Shown here piece by piece: positions 9,872 through 20,240 of a DNA stretch of 64,000 bases. Origin of the DNA: Emiliania huxleyi CCMP1516. Taxonomy: Eukaryota; Haptophyta; Isochrysidales; Noelaerhabdaceae. The notes below the pieces were generated by a model, which was not told the origin of the DNA, ran no database searches, and saw only the letters and a list, made by a program, of their open reading frames with translations. The translations under genes and the position numbers were made by a program. Every line of letters begins with the position of its first letter. Position 1 is the first letter of the stretch. The DNA is taken from the NCBI RefSeq assembly GCF_000372725.1, contig NW_005200793.1, positions 174,730-238,729 on the forward strand, in the 5' to 3' direction.

Positions 9872-10474
9872 ATGAAGTCAACGAAATTCCATCGCTGGAC
9901 GCCCCTCCTCAAGACCTCCTCGACGGGCGTTGGCAACGCCTCGAGTGGCGGCACGCCCGCCTCCGTTGGCCACTCCTACGCCTTTGGCAACACCGAGGAG
10001 AAGGCCCGCCGCCTGAACATGGGCTGCAAGGCGCGCGGGCAGCCCGGCCAACCCTTCTCCCACAAGACCGGCCACGGCTACGTCAAGGCGCATCGCGGTT
10101 TCTACCACGACGCGATCTTTGTCAAGCGCAACAACTTCAACCTGCTGCTCCACGAGACGTTCGGCGGCGGCTTCTCGCCCACCGCCGTTCTCAAGCTGCG
10201 CCGCCTCGCGCGCAAAGTCGCGCGCGGCAGCGTTGACCGCACGGCCTACTCGCCCAAGTACTCGCTCTCTTTTATGTCCCACCATGCAGAGCGCATCTCT
10301 CTCTCTGTTGTGCGAGGCGTGAACCGCGCCATTCGCTCTCACCTCCGTGCTCGTGATGGCCGAGCTCCCCGCATCGGCGAATGTGCTCGAGCTCACGGTG
10401 CTGCCTACGAGGCAGCCGTTCGGCGGCCGCGGCTGAGGCGAGCCGCGAGATTTCAACCATTTTTCCCAGCTTAA
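9872..10474 (+). CDS. Hypothetical protein of a dispersed family (GNTE ... ETFGG)
   Basis: The frame is open from upstream; the ATG at 9872 opens its protein-like part (200 residues). It shows SYAFGNTEEKA, KTGHGYVKAHRG, LLLHETFGGGFSP and SHHAERISLS in order. A second locus here (about 55426-55897) shows the same order (VGLGNTEPG, GGGYVAYKK, YLFETFGGW, AQRMSVAL), so this is a repeated gene family, perhaps a mobile-element ORF; I do not recognise a function. Just upstream, two other frames look coding: MEKLHDPACK (from about 9510) and LAAWADAMRAPANAPVV to ASWAGRMR (about 9738-9876). The second stops where this ATG begins. They could be earlier exons or a separate small gene. The last 40 residues may not be real. 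Confidence 0.5.
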   Translation: MKSTKFHRWTPLLKTSSTGVGNASSGGTPASVGHSYAFGNTEEKARRLNMGCKARGQPGQPFSHKTGHGYVKAHRGFYHDAIFVKRNNFNLLLHETFGGGFSPTAVLKLRRLARKVARGSVDRTAYSPKYSLSFMSHHAERISLSVVRGVNRAIRSHLRARDGRAPRIGECARAHGAAYEAAVRRPRLRRAARFQPFFPA

Positions 10475-11276
10475 GGCGCACTTAACTTGGGGCAAGAGCA
10501 GCCGGGGCACCGCCGACGCCGAGACTTTCGCCGCGGACGGGCGCGTGGCCAACGTCGCACCGGACGGGGCGGACGCACCCCACTGGTCGGCCGGGACGAG
10601 CAATACGCGCTCCCCCGAGGCGGGCGGCAGCGTGCGTGGAGGTGCAGGAGGGCCCCTGGGAGGCCACTCCCTCCGACGGCCGGCGGGCGACGAGAGGCCA
10701 CCGCCGTCAGCACCGCCGTCGCCGCCCGAGCCCGCCGCCCCCGCGAGGACTACCGTGGAGGCGGCGCGAGCAGAGGAACGGGCGGCGTACCAGGACCTAT
10801 GCGCTGCACGCGAGAACTGGAGGGCGAAGGTAGCCACGGTGCGCAGGACACAGGCAGCGCTCGACGTGGCGCGGCAGACGTGGGAGGACGCGTGCGACGC
10901 GTCGAACCAGCTGAAGCTGATATGGGAGCGGGTCCTCTTTACTTCGGCCGGGGACGCCATCGGGTACTACGCGCTGCACCGCAAACAATCGGAGGCCGCA
11001 TTCCACCGCTCCCTGGAAGTCAATCGCCTGGGCAACCGGTGCGAACAGTGCGTGCAGAGCCTCTCCTACGCGTGCGCATACGTGCGACACGCTGCACAAC
11101 GCCACGCCGAGGCGCTCGACGCCCTGGGCGGCCTCGAGGCAGGCGGTAGCGCGGGCGAAATGGCGTGGGAGGAGCCCCCGGGAGGTCCCCCCCCCTTGCG
11201 GTCGGCGGACGGCGCGTCGGCCAAGGCGGCCAGGGCGAGGTCCTGCAGGTCGCACGCAAGCAAGACTGAGGGGTGA
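10470..11276 (+). CDS. Hypothetical protein with a helical, coiled-coil-like centre (3' exon)
   Basis: An open frame of 268 codons plus stop begins after a good acceptor (pyrimidine-rich, ending TTTTTCCCAG at 10469). It reads LKAHLTWGKSSRGTADAE, then a Pro-rich linker, then a charged helical region with conserved-looking Trp, Tyr and Cys residues (about residues 95-220). No ATG lies near the start, so a 5' exon is expected. A candidate is the short frame starting at ATG 10356 (MAELPASANVLELT). No domain recognised. The opposite strand also has long open frames here, but their composition is less protein-like up to 11280. Confidence 0.5.
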   Translation, partial: LKAHLTWGKSSRGTADAETFAADGRVANVAPDGADAPHWSAGTSNTRSPEAGGSVRGGAGGPLGGHSLRRPAGDERPPPSAPPSPPEPAAPARTTVEAARAEERAAYQDLCAARENWRAKVATVRRTQAALDVARQTWEDACDASNQLKLIWERVLFTSAGDAIGYYALHRKQSEAAFHRSLEVNRLGNRCEQCVQSLSYACAYVRHAAQRHAEALDALGGLEAGGSAGEMAWEEPPGGPPPLRSADGASAKAARARSCRSHASKTEG

Positions 11277-11691
11277 GGCGCGGGCGAGAGCGGCTTGGCT
11301 GGAGGTCCGGCGTACCGAGGAGGGCGGCGCGGCGGACGAGATGTTCGCGAACACGTGCACCACGTCGATGACCAAGCCGGCCTTCCAGTGGAAATGCTTT
11401 GCGGGCGGCGAGAGAAGGGGCTTCTCTGCTTGCACCTCTGCACTTGCGCCGGCTTCGTCGATTTTTCCAAAGACAGCGCGCATTGCGCTTTGTGCTGCGG
11501 CGTTTCGGCCTGCTGCTGCCGGGCCGCGGCTTCTTCGGCTCTGTCGCGGGGCTCCTGGCTGCGGAGCAGACCATCCCAAGAGCGCGTTTGCTGCCTCGAG
11601 CCATCATGGCGGTCTTGGCGTTGCTCCTGCCTCGACGGTTGCGCGCTCCCCCCTTGGCGCTCCCGCTTGGGATCCCATTTCTTTTTAAATT
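11277..11691. other. Region with coding potential on both strands, unresolved
   Basis: On the minus strand 11360-11520 reads as protein-like sequence (AVFGKIDEAGASAEVQAEK, then HFHWKAGLVIDVVHVFANI), and a neighbouring frame opens with ATG at 11607. On the plus strand a 115-residue frame starts at 11341. I could not decide which is real or find consistent splice sites. Confidence 0.25.
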
Positions 11692-12046
11692 GTCAGAACA
11701 GATTGTCAGAACAGCAAACTTGGACTCGAAGTTGAAAGTTGAAGTTTGTGTCAGAACGGGACCAAGTTTGTGTCAGAACAGGGCCTACGCCTCAACGTGA
11801 GAGTGTCGCCTTGGCGCTTGGGAGGACGTGCTGGGTGTGTGTGTTGATTGAGTCCGTCCGTGGCTCGGAGGGAGACTTCAAGACAGGAAGAGGGAAGGAG
11901 CGGGGCAACTGGGAATGTCAGAGCCCCTGAGCTGTGAAGAGAGGGGAGGATTTTTCGCTGTCAGAACGTTGTCAGAACGTTGTCAGAACACTGTCAGAAC
12001 GCTGTCAGAACGCTGTCAGAACGGCCAGGTCTCTGTCAGAACATCT
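11692..12046. repeat. TGTCAGAACG repeat cluster
   Basis: The decamer TGTCAGAAC(G/A) occurs about a dozen times, singly between 11692 and 11790 and as a tight array at 11958-12040. It lies directly upstream of the RING exon and may be intronic or promoter DNA of that gene. Confidence 0.85.
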
Positions 12047-12066
12047 GCGGGAGCTCCACAAACCAG

Positions 12067-12270
12067 GTTTGCTCGCAATCGGAGGCATGTGACCCGAACG
12101 GTTGGGGCGCCACGCGCTGCTGCAAGAACCTCTTCCACTACCGCTGCCTGCACGCTTGGCTGAGCGACGATAGTGACGTCGAGACGAGCCACGGGATGGA
12201 GCCGATCAACACGGCCTGCCCTTGCTGCCGAGGCTTTGTTCCGAAGTCGGTGTCACGCATGTTGGGATAG
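12067..12270 (+). CDS. RING-type zinc finger protein, 3' exon
   Basis: The exon starts after an acceptor AACCAG at 12066 and stops at 12270 (67 residues). It carries the second half of a RING-H2-like domain: a Cys pair, LFHYRCLHAWL and then ACPCCRGF, followed by a short tail. Such domains recruit E2 enzymes in ubiquitin ligases. The first zinc-binding Cys pair must come from an upstream exon, which I could not place among the TGTCAGAAC repeats. A loop of about 20 residues between the Trp and the last Cys pair is longer than usual. Confidence 0.6.
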   Translation, partial: VCSQSEACDPNGWGATRCCKNLFHYRCLHAWLSDDSDVETSHGMEPINTACPCCRGFVPKSVSRMLG

Positions 12271-12401
12271 CCCCATAGTGCATACCAAGCTGTAGCCCGT
12301 ACGAGCAGTTCAGCAACAGCCAACACCATGTGACCAAGAACATAACAGCCGGCAAGAAAGAAGAACAAAAAACTTTTGCCGTATAAAGCCATGTATGTGA
12401 A

Positions 12402-13155
12402 TGGCTAGTTCCATTTCACTCTGACACGCTAATCTTGAAAACGTCCAACGGAGCTCCGTGTTGCTCCCAGCGCCCTCCCCCGCGCTTCCTGCGGCCATGG
12501 CCGATGATACTAGTATGAGAGGTCATCTGGCTACCGCGAGCGCGACTCAACTCGCCGACGTCGTCCGATGATTGTGCCTCAAAGTCAGCCTCCGGAGGCT
12601 ATCGTGGGGTCGAGCCGGCAGTAGCCGTGACATGTGGTTCCACCACCCCTCGTATGCTTTGCCTCTGACCGCCACCGTTCCCAGGCTGCCAAATGGGATG
12701 GAAAGGAAGGCTCGGCGAGCGTATAGATGCGTGCTCGACCTCGTCGTGTCAACTTGCACGGCTGCGCTGGTAGGCGCGATGAGCGTCGTGCCACCTGACC
12801 CGAGACGGGTCGCAGGCGTCGTACCGAGCGCGTCGAGACCGTGTCCTGATGTGATCTGCACGGGTGAGTCACGTCGGCGTCAAAGGAGCGACGTGCGACC
12901 TGTCAGAGCTTGATCTCCGATCTCAGCGGCGTCGAGTCGTCTCCGCGCGCGACAAAGGTACATCCCCAGGACGCGCAGAGGCAGCTGCGACCCCGCCAAG
13001 TGGACGGGGGCACTCCGCGCCACCTGCCGAGTGCCCCCGTCCACTCGGCGGGGTCACAGCTGCCTCTGGAAGGCACCGAGATGTACCTTTTTGCGCAAAT
13101 GGTCAAATCAAGGTTTTGTAACGCGAGCTGTGCCACAGTGAAATGGCACTAGCCA
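12402..13155. mobile_element. 754-bp non-autonomous DNA transposon-like element with terminal inverted repeats
   Basis: The ends match as inverted repeats over 25 bases with three mismatches (consensus TGGCTAGTnCCATTTCACT). An inverted, truncated copy of its left 460 bp lies at 58834-59295 and ends in the same terminal sequence. No transposase frame is present. No clear target duplication could be fixed. A strong internal palindrome lies at 12979-13065. Confidence 0.75.
12979..13065. repeat. Near-perfect palindrome inside the element
   Basis: Arms of about 38 bases (AGGCAGCTGYGACCCCGCC ... GTCCACT, then GGGGGCACTC) pair across a short GC-rich loop, giving a very stable hairpin. It is absent from the truncated copy at 58.8 kb. 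Confidence 0.85.
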
Positions 13156-13489
13156 ATATGTCTGTCGGGCTGTCGGTGCAGCCACGCGGCGGTACGCGGC
13201 TTTTTCGTATATGGTATATCCTATTACGGAGCAGCTTCGTCTCTGCGGGATCATCCCGAGGCTAGCTGCGCGTCTCGCCGCCCCTGCTCGCTGCCGCTTT
13301 CGGCTCGTGGCTGGTCGCGCGCGCGATGGCACTGACACCAAAAGAAGAAACTCGCGCACGAGCTCCCCCGCGGCCAGAGTGTCCTATACGTACGCAAGGG
13401 CCAGAGAGTTGGACGCGATAGCACTCGCGCGTCCTTCCTTCTCAACGACCTCCGGCGACCGCGCCTCCGACTCAGAGCATGCTCGCATC

Positions 13490-15979
13490 CTAGTCCACCT
13501 CCTCGATGCCCTCTGTGCCCTCTGGCGCATCGGCCGAGATGTGGCCGCCCTTGGGCAGCGCGAGCCAGAGGGTGAGGGCGCCAGGGCGCACGCGCAGCTC
13601 CGCGCGCATCTTCGGCGGCGCGTTGAGGAGCGCCTCCACGAGCGGGCTCTTAGGGGCCTGCGAGGCGCTCCCGCTGCCGTCGCTGACGTTGAAGCTCGCC
13701 TCGAAGACGCGGCCCGCGCCCGGCCGCCCGAGCCGCTCCCCGCGCCCGGGTCCGCGCGTGATTGCTTTGGCTGTGAACGACTCGGACGGCCGGAAGGTCA
13801 GGCTCGCCGTGGAGACCTGTCCTGGGAACTCCCTCTCGTGCTGGTGGTGGTATGCCACAGAGAGCCGCAGGCGGAGGGACGGCGCACCCGCCTCGTCCAC
13901 CTCCAGCCGCATGCGGAGCCAAGCGGCGCGGTGGTGCGTGGCGCCGACGCTCAGCAGGCTCGCGCACTGCTTGAGCGCGCTCAGCTGCGCCGGCGAGAGG
14001 GCGACGACGATCTCTGGCTCGACCGCGTCCCGCTGCTTTGCGCGGCTCACGACGGTGTGCTTCTGAGTGTGCTCCCAGCCGTGCCCGTGGGTGTAGCGGC
14101 GCCCACAGCCGTCGAGCGTGTCGTCCTTCCGCAGCAGCAGGAAGCGGACCACGTTCTGCACGAGGTCGACGGTGAGGCCGCGCCGCTGCAGCGCCCAGAC
14201 GTAGAAGCGCAGCAGCGGCGCCGCGGGCTGGTACAGGTGCGTCAGTGTCGTGAGCGACTTGTCGCTCACAACCGCCGCGCCGTCGGCTATGCCGCCGCTC
14301 GCCGGGCTCGCGCGCGGGCCGCAGACGCGCAGGAAGGAGCCGACCAGCCCCTTGGCTCGCCCGTCCGGCCGCGGGCCGAGCACGGTGTGGCAGCCGGTGT
14401 GGCCGCTGAGGTGTATCTCACTCCAGTACTCCTCCGTGCGGCTCAGCAGGTTGGAGACCGAGAAGGTGAGCACGGGCGGAGGGCCCCGCGCGAGGGTGGG
14501 CGTGTGCAGGAGGCTGGGGGCGGGCACGACGGCGCGCATGCCGCTCATCGAGAGCTCGACCTCGCCGGTCGCGGGCAGCAGCGTGAGCTGCGCCGGCGGC
14601 GTCCACTTGTTGTCCCACCTGCTGCCGGTGTTGATGCGGACCGCATTCGCCGCTCGGATCATCGCCTCGAAAGCGGCGACCAGCGGCGGCGTCAGCTGGA
14701 GCCACAGCCACACCTCCTCCGCCTCGGACTCGCCCCCTCCCTCCCGCCGCTGGCCGCACCGCCGCACGTCGTCGAAGAAGGACTCGAAGACGCACTTCGT
14801 CCAGTCGCCCTCGGCCGCCTGGGCGGCGGTGAGGGAAGCGGCGGTGGGGGCGGTGGTGGTGAGGGGAGCGGCGGTGGGGGCGGCGGTGGGGGAAGCGGAG
14901 GTTGGGCGGCGGCGGTGAGAGAAGCGGGGAGCGCGGCAGCCACGACCAGCAAAGGGCGGAGGGTGAGTGGGTGGGCGGGTGGGTGGTGTGAGGGGGGGTG
15001 CGGCAGAGAGGGCAGAGCCGGTGACGCCTCCACCTTTGCCGCCTTGGAGGCGGTCGCAGGCTTGTGCCAGGTCAGATCCTTGAGCGCCGCGAGGTCGAAG
15101 CTCTCCGTGGCGCCATCGTACGTGTTGCGCGCCGCTGCCGGCTTGGAGGCCCATTGCACGACAAACGCACCGGGCGTGGTGAGCGGGGCAACGGCGGCGG
15201 CGATGGCGACGGTGGCGTCGGCGGCGGAGGAGGAGCCGGCGTCGGCGGCGGAGGAGGAGCCGGCGTCGGCGGCGGAGCCGCCAGCGTCGGCGGAGACTGC
15301 GCCAGTGTCCGGCAGCGGCAGACTGACGGAGATCGTGGGCGACGGCTCGAAGCCGACCACCTTCCCTGCTTTCCTGCCGTCGCTCGAGAAAACTCTCAGG
15401 CCGATCTTGACGCCGTCGACACTGCCGTGGACCTGCAGATTCTTGTAGGCGGGCGCCTCATTGTTCTGGCGGTCCCACTCCTTGCGCTCCTGCTTGACGA
15501 TCGCCTCGAGCCGCTGCGCCGAGATCACGCCGCGATACAAGCTTTCCACGAGCACCTCTTTGGGCTGCGACATGAGCCACTCCCAAAGCGCAACCTTCTT
15601 GTCGTTCCGCCTCTCCTCGGAGCTCTTAGCGGCAACTTGTGTGAGAGAATCCATGCAGAAGCCAACACGAACAAGGCCCCACGGGCGCGCGTTGCCTGCG
15701 CGGTTTCTTTTTCTGGAAATACCAAAGGCAATTCCTCGGAGCCTCACTCGACGCCGGCGCCTTGCCTGACGCCGGAGCCTTGGCACCGGCAGCGAGTCTC
15801 GGCAGCGCGGCGGTGTAGATGAGCTGCTCATAGCGGAAAACACGCGGGACGCGGCCGCCGGCAACGGCAACGGCCTCGGCGGGAACGGGCAGCTCGTTCG
15901 CGAGCCAGTCCGGGGCGACCGTCGTCGCCCTCCCCCCTGGCGCCCCCCGCGTCTCCTCCCTCGCAACCTCCTCACCCAT
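13490..15979 (-). CDS. Hypothetical multi-exon protein (about 650-720 aa)
   Basis: Two exons join cleanly: 15034..15654 (from ATG 15654, MDSLTQVAAKSS) and 13490..14818. Donor AAG|GTGGAG and acceptor CCCAG|GCGGCC keep the frame through a 215-base intron rich in Pro-coding tandem tracts; together they give 649 residues. A third frame opening with ATG at 15979 (MGEEVAREETRG, then RVFRYEQLIYTAALPRL) reads as a real N-terminal exon ending near 15760, but I could not fix its splice to the next exon. Visible features: a charged helical segment (LWEWLMSQPKEVLVESLYRG), an Ala/Asp/Ser repeat (AADAGSSS), and a long C-terminal region with many aromatic beta-like stretches. I recognise no domain. Confidence 0.65.
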
Positions 15980-16347
15980 CCTCTCCCCTCCGTCTCAGCG
16001 CTCCATTCTCGGCAATCTCGGGTGCGCCCATCGTTTTCGCCGCGCGGTTTCTTGATCTTGTCGTGCCATTAATAGTCTAAGTTAAAGAATTCTTTTTCTG
16101 GAAAAAGCTTAAAAGGAATTATAAAAAAAGGACCTTAAAACAGGAAGCAGACTGAGCCGGCGGAAGAGAGGCCGTCCGGAATTTTACAACCAAACGGCAA
16201 GACGGAAGCTAGCCGTTTAGGGGCTAACAGGGTTACCGTTCGTCTGCTGTCGACCCGCAGTGGCCCGCACGTACTCACAATAACACCTCTGCTCTCTGGA
16301 GGTCTCTCAAGTTGCGCCAGTGGTCCTTGGGCTACAATTGCCCACCA
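15980..16347. other. Intergenic, AT-richer segment
   Basis: This gap between two minus-strand genes contains AT-rich DNA at 16060-16145 with the AAAGAATTCTTTTTCTGG motif that ends the SINE-like family of this window, plus GGAATTTTACAAC at 16180. No gene seen. Confidence 0.4.
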
Positions 16348-16513
16348 TCACGGCAGCTTGAGGCGCCGCACCTGGCCGGGTGGCAGATGGGACAGCAGCT
16401 CGTCCGTCTTGGCAAAGAGGGCCAGCGCGCCTACGCGGTGAATCCACCAACACCAGGGCGGGAATGCGGTGTGCAGTGAGTGTATTTGAGCACCGCGTGA
16501 ATACACGGGATAT

Positions 16514-16606
<93 letters not shown>

Positions 16607-18317
16607 GAATGCAGTGAACACAGCGGAACACAGTCGACTACAGCGGAGTAGGTGTCCTCTCGAGCGCTAGTCGGAAGGGCAAGAGATGAGGTCCGCGTGC
16701 CGCCCGCCCGGCCGGTCGGGTGGGGGGGCGGGTGGGGTGCGCGCGGGGTGCGCGCGGGGTGCGCGCAGAGGGCGGCGGGTATGCGCGGCGGGTAAGGCAA
16801 GACTTCGCATTCCGCTTCTGGGGCGCCGGCGCGCCTCCCGTGTGCCAAAAGAGGATGTGCTTGCCGCGGAAGCGCTCGGGCTGCGCGCGCGCGGCCTGCG
16901 CAAAGTAGTAGAGCGCCTTGCCCGAGTAGGTGTGATCGAGCAGCACGCCCGACTGCCGCGCCGTCTCTGCACAAAAGGCCATCAGCTCGGGCGTCGCCAC
17001 ACCGTATCCCGCCCCCGCGCCCGGGTAGATCGCCAGCATCTCGCGCGCGCACGCCTCGAAGCTGCCGCCGCTCAGCTCGGACACCTCCGCGTCGATGAGG
17101 TCGTAAAAGTGCTCTGGCGAGTGGTGGACCGCGACACCTGGTAGAGGAGGCCGGAGAGGAAGTGTCTACGAAGTGTCTAGGAAGTGTCTATGCTCTGGCG
17201 AGTGGTGGACCGCGACACCTGGTAGAGGAGGCCGGAGAGGAAGTGTCTAGGAAGTGTCTAGGAAGTGTCTATGCTCTGGCGAGTGGTGAGTCGCGACACC
17301 TGGTAGAGGAGGCCGGAGAGGAAGTGTCTAGGAAGTGTCTAGGAAGTGTCTATGCTCTGGCGAGTGGTGAGCCGCGACTAGAGGCCGTCCTCGCATTCGC
17401 CTTCCTGGGACCCATCGCTGACTTCTGACTGTCGTTGCTGCCTCTCCCTTCTCGACTGTCTGTGCTTGTGCGTCTTGGGTCTGTGGTTGTGTTTTTGTGT
17501 GAGCCGCGACACCGTGCAGCTGCGGCCGCAGCCCCGCCAGGTGGCTGCCTAGCGCGAGTCCGGCCGCCGTGCCTCCCGAGCCGACCGCGAACACGATGTG
17601 GTCGATCGGGTCGAAAGTCGCCGCCTCTTCCGCCGCCGCCGCCGCCGCCTCCGCCGCCGCCCCCCCTCCCGCCGCCGCCGCCGCCCCCTCCTCCGGCTGC
17701 AGCTGCTGCCTCAGCTCCTCCACCGCGCTCAAGTAGCCCCAGGTGCCGAGGGGCGTTGTTCCTCCGACCGGGACGATGTACGGCACGCGCCCCTGCCTCC
17801 GCAGCTCCGCCGCTACCTGCTCGTTGATCCGGTTCATCGCTGCCAGGTCACCGCCCTGCCGCAGGTAGTCGCTACCGGAGCAGAGGTGCAGCGTCGCGCC
17901 GAGCAACCGGTCCAGCAGCAGGTTGCCCTGCAGCCCCGGCTCGTCGCCAAAGCTCTTGTCGCGGACGAGCAGGATGAGGTGCGCGTCGATCCCCACCAGC
18001 CGCGCTGCTGCCGCCGTCGCTCGGCAGTGGTTCGACTGCACGCCGCCAATCGTGACGACGCAGTCGTGGCCGCCGGCGACCGCCTCGGCCATCAGGAACT
18101 CGAGCTTGCGCACCTTGTTGCCGGAGAGCTCGTTGCCGGAGAGGTCGTCCCGCTTGATGCTCCACCGCACACCCAGCTCCGAGAGTGCGCCGCACGCCCA
18201 CCGCATCAGCGGAGTCGGGAGGTGGCCGAGCTTTATGCGGCCGTGCGTAGGCGCCGCGAGCGCCGACGCCCACGGCGGCGGCGTATAGCTGAGGCGCTGC
18301 AGCAGGACAGACACCAT
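16348..18317 (-). CDS. D-cysteine desulfhydrase / ACC deaminase family, three exons
   Basis: Model: complement(16348..16430, 16835..17137, 17513..18317), 396 residues, all phases consistent. It is a PLP enzyme that likely degrades D-cysteine to pyruvate, H2S and ammonia; ACC deaminases are close relatives. Seen: SGNELSGNKVRKLEF with the PLP lysine at residue 68, GGVQSNHCRATAAAA, DKSFGDEPGLQGNLLL, VPVGGTTPLGTWGY, VGSGGTAAGLALG, HHSPEHFYDLIDAEV, and the C-terminal GKHILFWHTGG-ALALFAKTDELL. An Ala-rich loop (about 222-245) is an insertion. Intron 1 (GT-AG) contains three extra copies of its own acceptor region. Intron 2 (GC-AG) contains a GA microsatellite. Both introns carry the same sequence at donor and acceptor. 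The start chosen is the first ATG (18317) that gives a normal N-terminus; targeting is unclear. Confidence 0.9.
16520..16603. repeat. (GA)n microsatellite in intron 2 of the desulfhydrase gene
   Basis: About 42 uninterrupted GA dinucleotides. The intron limits 16431-16834 come from the exon model. Confidence 0.95.
17105..17375. repeat. Tandem copies of a 3' splice site in desulfhydrase intron 1
   Basis: Four copies of a unit of about 80 bases, each with the acceptor CTCTACCAG, the first bases of exon 2 and a GAAGTGTCTAG run. Only the copy at 17137 leads into a complete exon. Confidence 0.85.
17380..17512. repeat. Intron-borne repeat, also in YgfZ-like intron 5
   Basis: About 130 bases are nearly identical to 24888-25016. 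In both genes the copy sits at the 5' end of an intron, a few bases after the donor. A 35-base piece of it recurs at 55318-55353. Confidence 0.8.
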
Positions 18318-18626
18318 CGGAGTCCTCGGAAGGGCAAGGCGGCGACCCGCGACGCAGGTTGAGAGAGTTTCCCGACAAGGCCGCCAGGGTTGGGGTCCTA
18401 CATATGTACGGCAGGACAGACGCGATTCATCTGTCTCGCGTCCACCCATACCGCGTTGGTGTCCAGTCCGCACCTTTCTACCTACCTACCTACCTGCGAT
18501 TCCTCGTAGCCCTCACCCGCCCGACCCCACACATACCCAAATGATGTGTGAGTGAGTGAGTGTTACAGTTGTAAGGTATTGTGTTGCTAAAATCTCTCTC
18601 TTTCTCACAACAATCAACATATCTGT

Positions 18627-18977
18627 CTAGATACCCTCGTCCGTGCCTCGCCTGGAAGCCGGCGTTTGCTGCTCGAGTAGAGGCGGAGCAGCCTGCTTGC
18701 TCTCTCTAACCCCACCCAGTCCTTGCTTTGCTTGCCGCCTTGAGCGCCGGATGCGTGGCTGAATCGGAATGTGGCCACCAGTGGTCAAGATCTTTCGTTG
18801 ACGGCGTTTTGGGTCTGCGAGGTATGAATCGGCATCCTGGGTTGCCTTGAGCGTTGAAGTAAGCTGCTGCGCAAGCGCACTAAATCTGCTGTCTCTCAGT
18901 GCACACAGTGCTCGTTCAGCAGGCGGATGCCTGCCGGGTCGACATGGTGTAGGGCGACGTGATGGACGGAGCGGCAC
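18627..18977 (-). CDS. Hypothetical protein fragment
   Basis: A 116-codon frame whose last 85 residues look protein-like (LRDSRFSALAQQLTSTLK, then SYLADPKRRQRKILTTGG, then a Lys/Arg/Gln-rich tail). No ATG is certain and the first 30 codons are Pro/Arg-rich. It may be the 3' exon of a gene or a fragment of a mobile element. It lies downstream of, and on the same strand as, the galactosyltransferase-like gene but in a different frame. Confidence 0.35.
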   Translation of the reverse strand: MPLRPSRRPTPCRPGRHPPAERALCALRDSRFSALAQQLTSTLKATQDADSYLADPKRRQRKILTTGGHIPIQPRIRRSRRQAKQGLGGVRESKQAAPPLLEQQTPASRRGTDEGI

Positions 18978-19017
18978 GGCCGCGTCTCGTTGACGAGGGG
19001 GTTCCAGCTGAGCAGCG

Positions 19018-20200
19018 TCACCTATTCACAGGCCAAAACGGGTCGAGGCACCTTGCAACGAGCGCAGACTGCGGCGGGAGCAGCGTCACATAGACGGTGC
19101 TCACGCCCAACCGAAAGGGGGACCAGGGCCCCTGTGAGAGGAGCACCGAGTAGACGAAGCCCGGGTTCTGGTTGAGCACCCACACGGGCCGCGCGTCCAC
19201 CTCCCACCGCCGCGCGTACATCCCGTCGCACACGCTGGGGTAGTCTCTCCAGCCGCTCCGCGGCCGGAGGCACCACGAGAGGAGGTGGTCGTTGTTGTAG
19301 AGCGCACGGTCCTTGATCTCGCCGAGGGCACGGCCGCGCCGAGGGCGGCGGGTCAGATTAAACGCACCGCCCGTCGTCGCTCCGGACCGCTCCTGTACCC
19401 TCCGCTGCCGCTTCTCCACGAATGCGTCCAGCAGGCCGCTCTCCGCGCGCCGCTCGCGAGGGATCATCAGAAAGTCGCTCTTGCAGCACTGCAGGTACGA
19501 GAGGCCGCTCTCCTCGTCCACCTGGGCGCAGGGAATTCAGCCGTGCCAGTCAGCGCGCGACGTCGGCATGAAGCTGGGCGACGACGGCATGAGGCTGGGG
19601 AGCGAGGCAGGCAAGAGGCAAGAGAGAGCCCGGCTGTCCCGCTGCCGCCACCACCTGCGCGAGCAGCTGCAGCGTTGCGCGGCTCAGGATGGTGTAGCAG
19701 CCAAAGACGCGCGGAACGCGGACGTTGCTATCATCGCCCCCGCCTGCAACCACTCTGCCGGCCGCATGCGGCCGCAACGCGAGCGCCTCGTCCAGCGCCT
19801 CAAAGTATCGCGGCAGCCGCGCTGTGTTCCACCAGACGTCGTGGTCCGAGAAGATGAACCAGCGCAGGCCGGGCGTGGGCGCAAACATGAGCCACACCTG
19901 GCGGTAGACGTGCTCAAGCTTCTCCTGCGCCATCGCCAGATTGGAGCCGAGGTACGTCTTGCCCTCACAGCACGCATGCACGCCGAGCTTCTCATCGCGA
20001 GTGTCGCCAAAGACGACGTGGTGTGGAAAGGCTGCGAGCGTCGGCGCGAGGTAGTCGAGCGCGCCGTTACGGATCTGGCTGTCCGACATGACCATCACCA
20101 TGGCGACATGCGAGAGGTTCTGGGGTAGCCGGGGCGGAGGCATCGCACCGGGCATGTGTCGACGTGGCGGGCGAACCGCCTGGATTTCCGTCATACACAT
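19018..20200 (-). CDS. Galactosyltransferase/fringe-like glycosyltransferase, two exons
   Basis: Model: complement(19018..19521, 19655..20200), 349 residues; a GT-AG intron of 133 bases joins LLAQ to VDEESGLSYLQCCKSDF in phase. Seen: an N-terminal beta strand (HVAMVMVMSDSQIRNGALDYL), HHVVFGDTRDEK, a chain of conserved-looking Trp and Phe (VWLMFAPTPGLRWFIFSDHDVWWN) with SDHD in the place of the metal-binding DxD motif, and FGCYTILSR. This order fits family 31-type glycosyltransferases, which add Gal or GlcNAc from UDP-sugars in the Golgi. No membrane anchor is visible, and an acceptor-like TACCCCAG before NLSHVAM suggests that a 5' exon with the anchor is missing. A second member lies at the right edge of the window. 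Confidence 0.7.
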
Positions 20201-20240
20201 TTACTTACGTCCGTCCCCTCGCTGTCGTCGTTCTCCAATA

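Noticed and set aside
10797..11579. 260-residue minus-strand frame opposite the 10.5-11.3 kb gene
   Set aside because: Its part over 10797-11276 is poorer in protein character than the plus strand; only 11360-11520 looks possible and was left unresolved.
13211..15448. 745-residue plus-strand frame
   Set aside because: Shadow of the minus-strand two-exon gene: Arg/Ala/Val-rich with no motifs, whereas the minus strand splices in phase.
16348..17052. Minus-strand frame with a long Leu-Ser run
   Set aside because: The run is the GA microsatellite inside desulfhydrase intron 2; only the last 27 codons are coding (exon 3).
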